From NCBI GenBank assembly GCA_023458215.1, contig JAEXAJ010000203.1, positions 1 through 46,172 of the forward strand: a stretch of 46,172 bases of DNA. The letters run 5' to 3'. A model generated the notes under the pieces. It worked only from the letters and a program-made list of their open reading frames with translations. It did not search any database and was not told the DNA's origin. This document shows, one piece after another, positions 1-9,898 of the stretch; the first letter of the stretch is position 1, and each line of letters starts with the position of its first letter. This DNA is from Bacteroidota bacterium (GTDB lineage Bacteria > Bacteroidota > Bacteroidia > Bacteroidales > Bacteroidaceae). The position numbers and the translations under genes are program-made.

Positions 1-1
1 T

Positions 2-37
2 AAGTACATCAAAAAACAGAAGCGTCTGTTTGATTGA
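2..37 (+). CDS. possible 3' end of an upstream gene
   Basis: Reading from base 2, an open frame gives a lysine-rich tail (KYIKKQKRLFD) that stops at TGA 35-37, just before a terminator hairpin. This fits the C-terminus of a gene that starts outside the window. Only eleven codons are visible, so neither the product nor coding status can be confirmed. Confidence 0.35.
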   Translation, partial: KYIKKQKRLFD

Positions 38-50
38 TAAATGTGTAAGG

Positions 51-83
51 AGCATCGGTTTACCAGAGCCGATGCTTTTTTTT
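51..83 (+). terminator. rho-independent terminator
   Basis: Arms AGCATCGG (51-58) and CCGATGCT (69-76) are perfect complements and are followed by a run of eight T. It would end the transcript of the upstream gene whose tail lies at 2-37. Confidence 0.85.
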
Positions 84-86
84 ACC

Positions 87-94
87 TATCTTTG
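87..94 (+). promoter_or_regulatory. -7 promoter element for the DUF2461/yhcH/glgB operon
   Basis: TATCTTTG matches the Bacteroidetes -7 consensus TAnnTTTG and lies 55 bases before the first start codon. No clear -33 TTTG is visible at the expected distance. Confidence 0.5.
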
Positions 95-149
95 TCGTAT
101 GTTAGAAAATAATCCGTAAATTTGGCAAATAATAAGGAAAGAATACAAT

Positions 150-815
150 ATGAATATCCCTGTTATTTTTCAATTTTTAAAAGAACTATCCGCTAATAAC
201 AATCGTGAATGGTTCAATTCCCATCGGGAACAATATGAAATAGCCCGTAACGAGTTCGAAAACTTGCTCACAGTTCTCATTTCCCGTATCTCCCTATTTG
301 ATGATAGTATTCGAGGCATCCAAGCCAAAGACTGTACTTACCGCATCTATCGTGATACACGTTTCAGTGAAGATAAGACTCCATATAAGAATCATTTCGG
401 AGGCTATATCAATGCTAAGGGGAAAAAGTCGGATCACTGTGGCTACTACGTTCACATACAGCCCGACAATTGCCTGCTGGCAGGTGGAAGCTATTGTCCC
501 CCACCGCCATTACTGAAAGCTTTGCGGCAAGCTGTATACGACAATATGGACGAGTTCCGGGAGATTGTAGAAGACAAGAAATTCAGTCAATATTTCCCGG
601 TCGTGGGAGAAAACTTCCTGAAGACGGCTCCGAAAGGTTTCCCCAAAGATTATCCCTATTTAAAATACTTGCAATGCAAGGAATACACCGTCTGCTGCAA
701 TCAGCCTGACAGTTTCTTTCTTGCCCCCGATTTCTTGGATCGTACAGACGAAATCTTCAAGCAGATGAAGCGCTTCTCTGATTTTGTGAATTATACCATC
801 GACGAATTTGAATAA
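150..815 (+). CDS. DUF2461 (TIGR02453-type) family protein
   Basis: This 221-residue protein fits the DUF2461 family, whose biochemical function is unknown. Visible family features are the N-terminal FLKELSANNNREWF stretch (a helix followed by the NNREWF motif, residues about 9-22) and a conserved block near residues 62-85 with YRIYRDTRFSEDKTPYK. There is no signal peptide or membrane segment, so it is probably cytoplasmic. It starts an apparent three-gene operon with a YhcH-type protein 32 bases downstream and a glycogen branching enzyme after that. A link to glycogen metabolism is only suggested by this position. Confidence 0.85.
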   Translation: MNIPVIFQFLKELSANNNREWFNSHREQYEIARNEFENLLTVLISRISLFDDSIRGIQAKDCTYRIYRDTRFSEDKTPYKNHFGGYINAKGKKSDHCGYYVHIQPDNCLLAGGSYCPPPPLLKALRQAVYDNMDEFREIVEDKKFSQYFPVVGENFLKTAPKGFPKDYPYLKYLQCKEYTVCCNQPDSFFLAPDFLDRTDEIFKQMKRFSDFVNYTIDEFE

Positions 816-847
816 TTACCTATATAGCAACTTAAAACATTTGAATT

Positions 848-1294
848 ATGGTTATAGACAGTCTTGAAAACTTAGAAAAATATGCTTCATTAAATCCCTT
901 GTTTGCTCAAGCTATAGATTTTTTGAAATCAAACGATTTAAACGCATTGGAAATTGGCAAAATAGAACTGAAAGGCAAAGATTTATATGTGAACGTAGCA
1001 CAAACCAAGCCTAAGGCTAAAGAAGAAGCCAAACTGGAAACCCATATCGATTACATCGACATTCAGGTTCCCCTTTCCGGTACCGAAATCATGGGATATA
1101 CGGCAGCAAAAGATTGTATTCCTGCGGACGCTCCTTACAATGCAGAAAAAGATATCACTTTTTTCGAAGGATTAGCAGAAAGCTATATTGCCGTAAAACC
1201 CGGAATGTTTGCCATCTTCTTTCCCCAAGACGGACATGCTCCCGGAATCACTTCCGATGGCGTTAAGAAAATAATTGTGAAAGTTAAATCCTAA
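848..1294 (+). CDS. YhcH/YjgK/YiaL (DUF386) family protein
   Basis: The 148-residue product matches the YhcH/YjgK/YiaL family of small cupin-like beta-barrel proteins, often linked to sugar or sialic-acid handling and related to EbgC, the beta subunit of evolved beta-galactosidase. Metal-ligand-type residues are visible in ETHIDYIDIQ (about residues 58-67) and in FFPQDGHAPGI near the C-terminus, and the length is typical. There is no signal sequence. It sits between the DUF2461 gene and glgB with short gaps (32 and 22 bases), so the three are probably co-transcribed. The substrate cannot be read from the sequence. Confidence 0.88.
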   Translation: MVIDSLENLEKYASLNPLFAQAIDFLKSNDLNALEIGKIELKGKDLYVNVAQTKPKAKEEAKLETHIDYIDIQVPLSGTEIMGYTAAKDCIPADAPYNAEKDITFFEGLAESYIAVKPGMFAIFFPQDGHAPGITSDGVKKIIVKVKS

Positions 1295-1316
1295 TATAAA
1301 CCATAATATATTCCCT

Positions 1317-3326
1317 ATGGAAACATTGAAATTAATTAAGAATGACCCGTGGCTGGAGCCATATTCTGATGCCATCAATGGACGTCATCAACATGCCATA
1401 GAAAAAGAAGCTGAGCTAACCAACAAAGGCAAACAAACGCTTTCGGATTTTGCATCCGGTTATTTGTATTTCGGATTGCACCGTACTAATGATGGTTGGG
1501 TTTTCCGTGAGTGGGCTCCTAATGCGACCCAGATTTTTTTAATTGGAACATTCAATGATTGGAAAGAAGAAAAGAAATACAGCCTGAAACGTAAGGCAGA
1601 TGGTAACTGGGAAATAAAATTACCCGCCGATGCCATTCACCACAGAGACTTGTACAAACTAATGGTACATTGGGAAGGCGGTCAGGGCGAACGTATTCCG
1701 GCATGGGCAACACGCGTAGTGCAGGATGAAGAAACCAAGATTTTCAGTGCACAGGTTTGGTCACCGGATAAACCATATAAGATGAAAAAGCGCACCTTTA
1801 AGCCGTCTACTGATCCTCTGCTAATTTATGAATGCCACATCGGTATGGCTCAGCAAGAAGAAAAAGTAGGCAGTTATAAGGAGTTTCAGGAAAAGATTTT
1901 GCCTCGTATAGCCAAAGACGGATACAACTGTATACAGATTATGGCTATCCAGGAACATCCATATTATGGGAGTTTCGGGTATCACGTTTCCAGTTTCTTT
2001 GCTGCTTCTTCACGTTTCGGTACTCCCGAAGAACTGAAAGAATTGATTGATACTGCCCATGGAATGGGAATTGCCGTTATCATGGACATCGTTCATTCGC
2101 ATGCAGTAAAGAATGAGGTAGAAGGATTGGGTAACTTTGCCGGTGACCCGAACCAATACTTCTATTCAGGTGGTCGTCGTGAACATCCGGCATGGGATTC
2201 ACTCTGCTTTGATTATGGGAAAAATGAGGTGATTCATTTCTTGTTATCTAATTGCAAATACTGGCTGGAGGAATATCATTTTGATGGTTTCCGTTTCGAT
2301 GGTGTCACATCCATGTTGTATTTCAGCCATGGCTTGGGAGAAGCATTCTGCAACTATGGAGATTATTTCAACGGGCATCAGGATGATAACGCTATCTGTT
2401 ACCTGACACTTGCCAATCGTTTAATCCATCAAGTAAATGCTAAGGCCATCACTATTGCTGAGGAAGTATCCGGTATGCCGGGCTTGGCTGCTAAATATGA
2501 AGAAGGAGGCTATGGATTCGATTACCGTATGGCTATGAATATTCCTGATTACTGGATCAAAACCATTAAAGAAAAGATAGATGAAGATTGGAAACCGTCT
2601 AGTATGTTCTGGGAAGTAACCAATCGCCGCAAAGACGAAAAAACAATCTCTTATACAGAAAGCCATGACCAAGCCTTGGTGGGTGACAAAACGATTATTT
2701 TCCGTCTGATTGATGCCGATATGTATTGGCACATGCAAAAAGGAGATGAGAATTACACCGTGACCCGTGGTATAGCTCTTCATAAGATGATACGTCTGCT
2801 GACGGTTACTACTATCAATGGCGGCTATCTTAACTTCATGGGTAATGAATTTGGGCATCCTGAATGGATCGATTTCCCGCGTGAAGGTAATGGGTGGTCT
2901 TGTAAATATGCCCGCCGTCAATGGGATCTGGTAGATAAAAAGAACCTGACCTACCACTATATGGGAGATTTTGATACAGCCATGTTGGGAGTTGTAAAAA
3001 GCATCAAGAACTTCCAAGATACTCCGGTTCAAGAAATATGGCACAATGATGGAGACCAGATATTAGCGTACATGCGTAAGGACTTAATTTTTGTATTCAA
3101 CTTTAATCCGAAGCAATCGTTTACCGACTACGGTTTCTTGGTTCCGGCTGGTTCCTACGAAGTAATTCTGAATACGGATAATCCTGAATATGGCGGCCAT
3201 GGACTGACGGATGATACGATCAAACACTTTACGATCTCCGATCCACTATATGCAAAGGAAAAGAAAGAGTGGCTGAAACTCTATATTCCTGCACGTACAG
3301 CTATGGTTTTGAAAAAGACTAAGTAA
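1317..3326 (+). CDS. glgB: 1,4-alpha-glucan branching enzyme
   Basis: A GH13 enzyme of 669 residues that would cleave alpha-1,4-glucan chains and rejoin them as alpha-1,6 branches in glycogen-type storage polymer. An N-terminal CBM48 module (about residues 45-140, with GWVFREWAPNATQIFLIG) precedes the TIM barrel. The catalytic set is visible: Asp328 in DGFRFDGVTSMLY, Glu382 in TIAEEVSGMPG and Asp451 in ESHDQAL. These motif variants are of the eukaryotic (GH13_8) type rather than the usual bacterial GlgB type. It is the last gene of the operon starting at 150 and is followed by a strong hairpin. Confidence 0.95.
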   Translation: METLKLIKNDPWLEPYSDAINGRHQHAIEKEAELTNKGKQTLSDFASGYLYFGLHRTNDGWVFREWAPNATQIFLIGTFNDWKEEKKYSLKRKADGNWEIKLPADAIHHRDLYKLMVHWEGGQGERIPAWATRVVQDEETKIFSAQVWSPDKPYKMKKRTFKPSTDPLLIYECHIGMAQQEEKVGSYKEFQEKILPRIAKDGYNCIQIMAIQEHPYYGSFGYHVSSFFAASSRFGTPEELKELIDTAHGMGIAVIMDIVHSHAVKNEVEGLGNFAGDPNQYFYSGGRREHPAWDSLCFDYGKNEVIHFLLSNCKYWLEEYHFDGFRFDGVTSMLYFSHGLGEAFCNYGDYFNGHQDDNAICYLTLANRLIHQVNAKAITIAEEVSGMPGLAAKYEEGGYGFDYRMAMNIPDYWIKTIKEKIDEDWKPSSMFWEVTNRRKDEKTISYTESHDQALVGDKTIIFRLIDADMYWHMQKGDENYTVTRGIALHKMIRLLTVTTINGGYLNFMGNEFGHPEWIDFPREGNGWSCKYARRQWDLVDKKNLTYHYMGDFDTAMLGVVKSIKNFQDTPVQEIWHNDGDQILAYMRKDLIFVFNFNPKQSFTDYGFLVPAGSYEVILNTDNPEYGGHGLTDDTIKHFTISDPLYAKEKKEWLKLYIPARTAMVLKKTK

Positions 3327-3334
3327 TTGAATAA

Positions 3335-3381
3335 AAAAGAGAGAGGCAGATATCCAATTGTGATACCTGCCTCTCTCTTTT
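3335..3381. terminator. bidirectional terminator between glgB and the TPR gene
   Basis: Fifteen-base perfect arms, AAAAGAGAGAGGCAG (3335-3349) and its complement (3367-3381), flank a 17-base loop. A-rich and T-rich flanks suit both strands. It separates glgB from the convergent TPR gene. Confidence 0.85.
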
Positions 3382-3402
3382 CGTTCTAACTCAAAGTTCT
3401 TA

Positions 3403-4113
3403 TTACAACTGAGAATCTATGAAATTAAGCATTGTCTTTGCATTATCCATCATTTTCTTTTGTGCCGGTTTATCTGCCGAAAGCAATGGAATCAATTTTT
3501 CCAAATATCCTTTAGCTTCTTTAAATTCAACTTTAGCCTTTTCTGCATCAGTCTTCAAAGTGGTAGCGCCTTGACTATAATACAATGTTCCGAGACTATT
3601 GAGTGCATTAAGATTATCGGGTTGAATAGCTATAGCTTGCTTATAAGCTTCTTCCGCATCTCCAATCTTCTTGGCTTTTTGTGCCATGATACCTTGGTTT
3701 ACATAATAAGTTGCATATAACTTGGTCAATGTCTTATTGTCCGGATTAGCTTCCAAGCCTTCTTTCAAAGTAGCCACATATTCGTCATTTTTCTTTAAAT
3801 CCTTCAATGCACTGGCCTTGCCGATATAAGCATTTGCCAAATTATACTTTTTCTGAACAGCAATATCAAAGTACTTTAATGCTTCTGCCGGTTTTTTAAT
3901 CTTATCTGCACAAACACCACAATTATACGCTATAACAGAATCCTGATTGTTAGTTTGTGTCAAATAAGTACTGAATTTAGTAAATGCTTCTTGGTAATTT
4001 TTTGCTTCGAGTGCTGCTTTTCCATCGTTCACTAACTGTGCAGGATCAGCATTCTGCGCAAAAAAGTTGGTAGCTGCACAACAAAGTGCGAGAGATAAGA
4101 TTAATTTTCTCAT
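3403..4113 (-). CDS. secreted tetratricopeptide-repeat protein
   Basis: A 236-residue protein with an N-terminal signal peptide (MRKLILSLALCCAATNFFAQ) and several tetratricopeptide repeats. Clear TPR signatures are AIAIQPDNLNALNSLGTLYYSQG and the preceding helical pairs rich in A, Y and G at repeat positions. It is probably periplasmic and would mediate protein-protein contacts; no catalytic motif is visible. A -7-like element (TAATTTTG on the minus strand, 4141-4148) lies about 28 bases before the start. It appears monocistronic, with convergent glgB downstream and trmN6 upstream on the same strand but about 150 bases away. Confidence 0.85.
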   Translation of the reverse strand: MRKLILSLALCCAATNFFAQNADPAQLVNDGKAALEAKNYQEAFTKFSTYLTQTNNQDSVIAYNCGVCADKIKKPAEALKYFDIAVQKKYNLANAYIGKASALKDLKKNDEYVATLKEGLEANPDNKTLTKLYATYYVNQGIMAQKAKKIGDAEEAYKQAIAIQPDNLNALNSLGTLYYSQGATTLKTDAEKAKVEFKEAKGYLEKLIPLLSADKPAQKKMMDNAKTMLNFIDSQL

Positions 4114-4267
4114 ATTGCTTTATAATTTTAGTTGATATCCCAAAATTACGAGCATAAGCCTAAGAAACAAAACCTTTTTACTTTTTTTGAGGTTTTTACC
4201 ATAGCTGTAACAAGTGTTATTTTACGTAAATACGCATTGATATTATTATTTTTATTCCACATAATTT

Positions 4268-4975
4268 TTACATTTTCAAATAAAAATCTTTGGTCAGAGC
4301 AATATATTCAGGAGTATAATTGTGATGTTCCACTTCGATACAAAGGCTTTCTTCGACGCATCCTTTATTCTGAAAACTAAAGCTAAGCAACACTCGCCGG
4401 CATGGTTTGCCCGGTTTCGTGATAACCCGCATACATTTTGAAGGAAAAAGTTTATATTCCCAAGCTGCATCTATGACTGCTTTCTCGGCTTCCACCGGAA
4501 TAATGATACTCACTAGCCCCTCTGCTGCAAGTAAATGAGCAGCATGGCGGAATAACAAATTATAATTTAGCCCTCCGGTATGCCGTGCCATGTTACGCTG
4601 TTTGTCCGGACATTTTAAAGCATCTATAAAATAAGGAGGATTAGATACGATAAGATCAAATTTAATTTCTGATTGAAAATCCCGGAAATCACTACAGACA
4701 ATCTCTATTCTGTCGGCCCATGGCGAACGTTGTACATTCTCCTCGGCTTGTTCGGCTGCTGAGGGATCTATTTCGATGGCAGTAATCGCTACATATGGAT
4801 TGCGCTGTGCTAGTTGCAAGGCAATTAATCCTGTTCCCGTACCGACATCGAGTATCTGTTTGGCATTAGCTATCGGTGCCCACGCTCCTAATAATACACC
4901 ATCCGTACCTACTTTCATAGCGCACTTTTCGTGATTCACTGTAAATTGTTTAAACGTAAAAGATGTATTTGACAT
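4268..4975 (-). CDS. trmN6: tRNA1(Val) (adenine(37)-N6)-methyltransferase
   Basis: A class I SAM-dependent methyltransferase of 235 residues, of the TrmN6/YfiC type that methylates N6 of A37 in tRNA1(Val). The SAM-binding motif I is ILDVGTGTGLIALQLAQ (about residues 39-55), and the N6-adenine motif NPPYF is in FDLIVSNPPYF (about residues 107-117). The N-terminal FTFKQFTVNHEKCAMKVGTD segment is characteristic of this subfamily. It stands alone between the TPR gene and the divergent lon gene. The enzyme class is clear; the exact tRNA target is inferred from the family. Confidence 0.9.
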   Translation of the reverse strand: MSNTSFTFKQFTVNHEKCAMKVGTDGVLLGAWAPIANAKQILDVGTGTGLIALQLAQRNPYVAITAIEIDPSAAEQAEENVQRSPWADRIEIVCSDFRDFQSEIKFDLIVSNPPYFIDALKCPDKQRNMARHTGGLNYNLLFRHAAHLLAAEGLVSIIIPVEAEKAVIDAAWEYKLFPSKCMRVITKPGKPCRRVLLSFSFQNKGCVEESLCIEVEHHNYTPEYIALTKDFYLKM

Positions 4976-5091
4976 TGATATATTTCTTAATTAAGGCTCA
5001 AAAATAGTCAAAGATGATTGATCTAATGCAAATTTGGCACTGTTTTTGTGTTTTTAAAGGACGAAGAACTTCAAATTATGAAGAAATAGGT

Positions 5092-5099
5092 TAACTTTG
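5092..5099 (+). promoter_or_regulatory. -7 promoter element for the lon operon
   Basis: TAACTTTG matches TAnnTTTG and lies about 49 bases before the lon start codon. The -33 box is not obvious. No CIRCE or other heat-shock operator was recognised here. Confidence 0.5.
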
Positions 5100-5147
5100 C
5101 AGGCGCTTTATTGGCCTGTCATTATGACATAAACTAAAAAGAATGAA

Positions 5148-7628
5148 ATGAAGAAAAGAAATTACCTGAGTGATATCGAGGATAGAAATGGAAACGCGTT
5201 CTCTGTAATTGCTGATTTTGAGGGGAATGAAGAACAATTAATGGATATTGAAGTGGCTGAAGTCCTCCCCATATTACCTCTTCGAAATATGGTATTATTT
5301 CCGGGTGTGTTTATGCCTGTATCTGTAGGGAGAAAATCTTCCCTGAAATTGGTGCGTGAAGCAGAAAAGAAAAATACTTATATAGCTGTAGTATGCCAAA
5401 AAGTTGCGGAAACAGAAGACCCTCAATTTGAAGACCTGCATACCATCGGAACAGTTGCGAAAATAGTCCGTGTATTGGAAATGCCCGATCAGACTACTAC
5501 TGTTATTTTGCAGGGTTCCAAACGTATGGAACTTAGCGAAATTGTGAGTTCCGTTCCTTATCTAAAAGGGCGTGTGGTAACTTTGAATGAAGAAATTCCT
5601 GATAAAAAAGACAAGGAGTTTCAAGCATTGGTGGAGGCATGCAAGGACTTGACTATAAGGTATGTGAAATCTTCCGACATGTTCCCGCAAGATTCTGCAT
5701 TTGCTATCAAAAACATCACTAATCCTATGTTTCTGGTAGACTTTATCTGCACGAATCTCCCCTTGAAGAAAGATGAAAAAATAGAGTTACTACGTATTGA
5801 CTCTTTGAGGGCACGTACTTACCGTTTATTAGAAATGCTAAACCGTGAAGTACAGCTTGCCGAAATCAAAGAATCTATTCAAATGCGTGCACGGGAAGAT
5901 ATAGATCAACAGCAACGTGAATATTTCTTGCAGCAACAGATCAAAACCATTCAGGATGAATTGGGTGGTGGCGGCCAGGAGCAAGAAATAGAAGAAATGC
6001 GGAAAAAAGCTAATACTTTAAAATGGAGCGCTGAAATAAGAGAGACTTTCATGAAGGAACTCGATAAGTTGGAACGCACTCATCCGCAATCTCCTGATTA
6101 TAGTATCCAGTTGAACTATTTGCAGACTATGCTTAGCCTGCCATGGGGCGTCTATACTTCGGATAATCTGAATCTGATAAATGCAGAAAAAACCTTGAAT
6201 AAAGACCACTATGGTTTGGAAAAGGTGAAAGAGCGAATACTGGAACACCTTGCCGTATTAAAGCTGAAAGGAGACATGAAGTCACCTATTATTTGTCTTT
6301 ATGGCCCTCCGGGAGTAGGTAAAACTTCCTTAGGACGTTCCATCGCCGCAGCTTTAAAGAGGAAATACATTCGGATGTCTTTGGGTGGGGTTCATGATGA
6401 AGCGGAAATTCGCGGACATCGCAAAACTTATATCGGTGCAATGCCTGGGCGTATTATCAAGAGTTTGATAAAAGCAGGTTCTTCCAACCCGGTCTTTATA
6501 TTGGATGAAATTGATAAAGTAAGTTCAGACCGTCAGGGAGACCCCTCTTCTGCCCTTCTGGAAGTACTTGATCCGGAGCAGAACACAACTTTCCATGACA
6601 ACTTCCTGGATGTGGATTTTGATTTGTCCAAGGTTATGTTTATAGCTACGGCTAATAATCTGAATACTATTCCCGGCCCCTTGTTGGATCGTATGGAATT
6701 GATTGAAGTAAGCGGATATATAACTGAAGAAAAGATAGAAATTGCCCGCCGCCATTTGGTTCCCAAAGAATTGGAAGCCAACGGTATGAAGAAAAATGAT
6801 ATTAAGATTCCTAAGAATACGCTGGAAGCTATTATCGAAAACTATACCCGTGAAAGCGGCGTGCGTGAATTGGAAAAGAAAATCGGCAAGATTCTTCGCA
6901 AATCGGCACGTCAATATGCTACTGACGGTTATTTTGCAAAAGCAGAAATCAAACCGGCGGATTTATATGAATTCCTTGGTGCTCCGGAATATACACGTGA
7001 CAAGTATCAAGGTAATGGCTATGCCGGTGTCGTAACCGGATTGGCATGGACTGCCGTAGGTGGAGAGATTTTATTTGTAGAAACCAGTTTGAGCCGGGGA
7101 AAAGGAGGACGTTTAACGTTGACCGGAAACTTGGGAGATGTAATGAAGGAGTCGGCCATGCTGGCACTGGAATACATCAAGGCACATGCTTCTTTACTGA
7201 ATCTTGACGAAGACATCTTCGAGAACTGGAATATCCATGTACATGTACCGGAAGGTGCTATCCCAAAAGATGGACCTTCGGCAGGTATTACAATGGCTAC
7301 TTCCCTCGCCTCTGCCCTTACCCAACGAAAAGTAAAAGCAAATCTTGCCATGACCGGTGAAATTACACTTCGTGGCAAAGTACTTCCGGTAGGTGGAATT
7401 AAAGAGAAGATATTAGCAGCCAAGCGTGCCGGTATCAAAGAAATTATTTTGAGCGATGAAAACCGCAAGAATATAGATGAAATTCAAGAAATCTATCTGC
7501 AAGGACTTACCTTCCATTATGTGAAAGATATAAGAGAAGTATTTGCCATTGCCCTGACTAATGAGAAGGTAGCTGATGCCATTGATTTTACCATCAAAAA
7601 AGAAAAGACTGAAAAGAAAGAAGAATGA
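5148..7628 (+). CDS. lon: ATP-dependent Lon protease
   Basis: An 826-residue cytoplasmic AAA+ serine protease that degrades misfolded and regulatory proteins. The N-terminal substrate-binding (LAN) domain begins near residue 40 ([20 protein letters not shown]). Walker A is GPPGVGKTS (386-394), followed by Walker [10 protein letters not shown]. The C-terminal protease domain carries the Ser-Lys dyad Ser711 ([10 protein letters not shown]) and Lys752 ([14 protein letters not shown]). The C-terminus is a lysine/glutamate-rich tail. Its TGA stop overlaps the tgt ATG (ATGA), so the two are translationally coupled. Confidence 0.97.
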   Translation: MKKRNYLSDIEDRNGNAFSVIADFEGNEEQLMDIEVAEVLPILPLRNMVLFPGVFMPVSVGRKSSLKLVREAEKKNTYIAVVCQKVAETEDPQFEDLHTIGTVAKIVRVLEMPDQTTTVILQGSKRMELSEIVSSVPYLKGRVVTLNEEIPDKKDKEFQALVEACKDLTIRYVKSSDMFPQDSAFAIKNITNPMFLVDFICTNLPLKKDEKIELLRIDSLRARTYRLLEMLNREVQLAEIKESIQMRAREDIDQQQREYFLQQQIKTIQDELGGGGQEQEIEEMRKKANTLKWSAEIRETFMKELDKLERTHPQSPDYSIQLNYLQTMLSLPWGVYTSDNLNLINAEKTLNKDHYGLEKVKERILEHLAVLKLKGDMKSPIICLYGPPGVGKTSLGRSIAAALKRKYIRMSLGGVHDEAEIRGHRKTYIGAMPGRIIKSLIKAGSSNPVFILDEIDKVSSDRQGDPSSALLEVLDPEQNTTFHDNFLDVDFDLSKVMFIATANNLNTIPGPLLDRMELIEVSGYITEEKIEIARRHLVPKELEANGMKKNDIKIPKNTLEAIIENYTRESGVRELEKKIGKILRKSARQYATDGYFAKAEIKPADLYEFLGAPEYTRDKYQGNGYAGVVTGLAWTAVGGEILFVETSLSRGKGGRLTLTGNLGDVMKESAMLALEYIKAHASLLNLDEDIFENWNIHVHVPEGAIPKDGPSAGITMATSLASALTQRKVKANLAMTGEITLRGKVLPVGGIKEKILAAKRAGIKEIILSDENRKNIDEIQEIYLQGLTFHYVKDIREVFAIALTNEKVADAIDFTIKKEKTEKKEE

Positions 7629-8755
7629 CATTTGAGTTACAATATACAGACAGCAAGACCAACGCACGTGCCGGACTGTTAACCACCGACCACGGACAGA
7701 TTCAAACACCTATTTTTATGCCTGTTGGTACGATAGGAAGTGTAAAAGGCGTACACTTGCCGGAGTTGAAAGAAGACATTAAAGCACAAATAATACTAGG
7801 TAATACCTATCATCTTTATCTACGTCCGGGACTGGATGTAATAGAAAAAGCCGGTGGACTGCATAAGTTCAACGGCTTTGACCGTCCTATGCTGACAGAT
7901 AGTGGTGGCTTCCAGGTATTCTCTTTGTCGGGTATCCGCAAATTGCGGGAAGAAGGCGCTGAATTTCGTTCGCATATTGATGGTAGCAAACATATCTTCA
8001 CTCCTGAAAAGGTTATGGATATTGAGCGAACGATTGGTGCCGATATTATGATGGCTTTCGATGAGTGTCCCCCGGGAGATTCGGATTATGAATATGCCAA
8101 GAAATCTATGGGATTGACACATCGCTGGTTGGATCGTTGTATCAAACGCTTCAATGAAACAGAACCTAAATACGGTTATCAGCAATCCTTGTTTCCTATC
8201 GTACAAGGTTGTGTTTATAGAGATCTTCGGGCACAATCTGCCGAATTTATCGCTTCTAAGGGAGCAGATGGTAATGCGATCGGTGGATTGGCGGTTGGTG
8301 AACCGGTGGATAAAATGTATGAGATGATCGAGTTGGTTAATGAGATACTTCCTAAGGATAAACCCCGCTATCTGATGGGCGTAGGTACCCCTGTAAATAT
8401 CCTGGAAGGTATTGAACGTGGTGTAGATATGTTCGACTGTGTAATGCCTACCCGCAATGGACGTAATGGCATGCTGTTTACCAAAGACGGCATTATGAAC
8501 ATGCGCAACAAAAAGTGGGAAATGGACTTCTCTCCTATTGAAGCCGATGGAGCATCATACGTAGACGTAATGTATAGCAAAGCTTATCTGCGTCATCTCT
8601 TTCATGCCCAGGAATTGCTTGCCATGCAAATTGCATCCATCCATAACTTAGCGTTCTATCTATGGCTGGTAGGCGAAGCTCGCAAACACATCATTGCCGG
8701 AGACTTCTCGACATGGAAACCGATGATGGTGAAACGTGTATCAACAAGATTATGA
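7625..8755 (+). CDS. tgt: queuine tRNA-ribosyltransferase (TGT), atypical zinc site
   Basis: tRNA-guanine transglycosylase of 376 residues, which exchanges G34 for a queuine precursor in GUN-anticodon tRNAs. Conserved TGT motifs are LTDSGGFQVFSL with the acid-base Asp, the IVQGCVY and GGLAVGE blocks, and FDCVMPTRNGRNG containing the nucleophilic Asp. The usual C-terminal zinc ligands (CxCxxC plus His) are not there: the aligned stretch reads ASYVDVMYS (residues 310-318) before KAYLRHL. The start overlaps the lon stop and the stop overlaps the lptG start, so the gene is coupled on both sides. Confidence 0.95.
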   Translation: MTFELQYTDSKTNARAGLLTTDHGQIQTPIFMPVGTIGSVKGVHLPELKEDIKAQIILGNTYHLYLRPGLDVIEKAGGLHKFNGFDRPMLTDSGGFQVFSLSGIRKLREEGAEFRSHIDGSKHIFTPEKVMDIERTIGADIMMAFDECPPGDSDYEYAKKSMGLTHRWLDRCIKRFNETEPKYGYQQSLFPIVQGCVYRDLRAQSAEFIASKGADGNAIGGLAVGEPVDKMYEMIELVNEILPKDKPRYLMGVGTPVNILEGIERGVDMFDCVMPTRNGRNGMLFTKDGIMNMRNKKWEMDFSPIEADGASYVDVMYSKAYLRHLFHAQELLAMQIASIHNLAFYLWLVGEARKHIIAGDFSTWKPMMVKRVSTRL

Positions 8756-9888
8756 AAAAAATAGACTGGAAGATACTGAAAAACTGGAAGCTGCCGAAAG
8801 GTAAATTCTTGAAGCTACTGGACTGGTACATTATTAAAAAGTTCTTGGGAACGTATGTTTTTGCAATTGCCCTGATTATTTCTATTGCGGTTGTATTCGA
8901 CTTTAATGAAAAGATGGACCGTTTTATGTCGCACGATGCGCCATGGAAAGCCATTGTTTTCGATTACTACCTGAACTTCATTCCTTATTTTGCCAATTTG
9001 TTCAGCCCGCTATTCGTATTTATTGCGGTTATTTTCTTTACTTCCAAACTTGCGGAGAATTCGGAAATTATAGCCATGTTCTCTACAGGTATGAGTTTCA
9101 AGCGGATGCTGCGCCCTTATATGGTATCGGCAGCTGTAATTGCTGTAGTTACATTCTGTTTGGGCTCCTATATCATACCTAGAGGCAGCGTAACACGTAT
9201 CAACTTTGAAGATAAATATTACAAGCAACGTAAGCAAAATACAGCACGTAATATTCAGTTGGAAGTGGACTCGGGGGTAATTGCTTATATCGAGCGGTTT
9301 GAGGACTACAGCAAAACCGGATATCGCTTTTCTTTAGATAAATTCAAGGACAAACAATTAGTATCTCATCTTACAGCGCGTTCCATTACCTACGATACTA
9401 CGGCGGTTCATAAGTGGACCATCAAAGATTATATGATACGTGAAATGGATGGAATGAAAGAAAGCATTACCAAAGGGGATCGGATTGATACAACGCTCTT
9501 TATGGAGCCGGCAGACTTTTTGATAATGAAAAATCAGCAAGAAATGTTGACCAGCCCTCAATTGAGTGAATACATTGATCGTCAAAGGCAACGAGGATTT
9601 GCCAATATCAAGGAATTCGAGATTGAGTATCATAAACGAATAGCTATGTCGTTTGCCTCCTTTATTCTGACGATAATCGGCGTTTCTTTATCATCCAAGA
9701 AGACCAAAGGAGGAATGGGGCTTCACCTGGGTATCGGTTTGGCACTTAGTTTTTCGTATATTCTTTTCCAGACAATTGCGTCTACCTTTGCAGTTACCGG
9801 CAATATGCCTCCGATGATAGCTATGTGGATTCCTAATGTGCTTTACGCATTAATTGCATTCTATCTGTACAGGAAAGCACCTAAATAA
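8752..9888 (+). CDS. lptG: LptG/YjgP-YjgQ family lipopolysaccharide export permease
   Basis: A 378-residue inner-membrane protein of the LptF/LptG family, which works with the LptB ATPase to extract LPS for transport to the outer membrane. A first membrane segment follows LLDWYIIKKFLGTYVFA, two more occur by about residue 140, a periplasmic beta-jellyroll-like region fills the middle, and three membrane segments end the protein. I chose ATG 8752 over the longer frame from 8662 because it forms an ATGA overlap with the tgt stop and gives the usual N-terminus. It is the last gene of the lon-tgt-lptG operon. The choice between LptG and LptF is by similarity of layout only. Confidence 0.88.
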   Translation: MKKIDWKILKNWKLPKGKFLKLLDWYIIKKFLGTYVFAIALIISIAVVFDFNEKMDRFMSHDAPWKAIVFDYYLNFIPYFANLFSPLFVFIAVIFFTSKLAENSEIIAMFSTGMSFKRMLRPYMVSAAVIAVVTFCLGSYIIPRGSVTRINFEDKYYKQRKQNTARNIQLEVDSGVIAYIERFEDYSKTGYRFSLDKFKDKQLVSHLTARSITYDTTAVHKWTIKDYMIREMDGMKESITKGDRIDTTLFMEPADFLIMKNQQEMLTSPQLSEYIDRQRQRGFANIKEFEIEYHKRIAMSFASFILTIIGVSLSSKKTKGGMGLHLGIGLALSFSYILFQTIASTFAVTGNMPPMIAMWIPNVLYALIAFYLYRKAPK

Positions 9889-9898
9889 AAACACTCCT

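Noticed and set aside
2421..3044. A 207-codon minus-strand frame inside glgB
   Set aside because: It is the antisense shadow of the branching enzyme and shows no family signature.
8662..8751. A longer N-terminus for the LptG-like protein
   Set aside because: The ATGA overlap at 8752 gives a normal start; the extra residues come from the tgt reading region.
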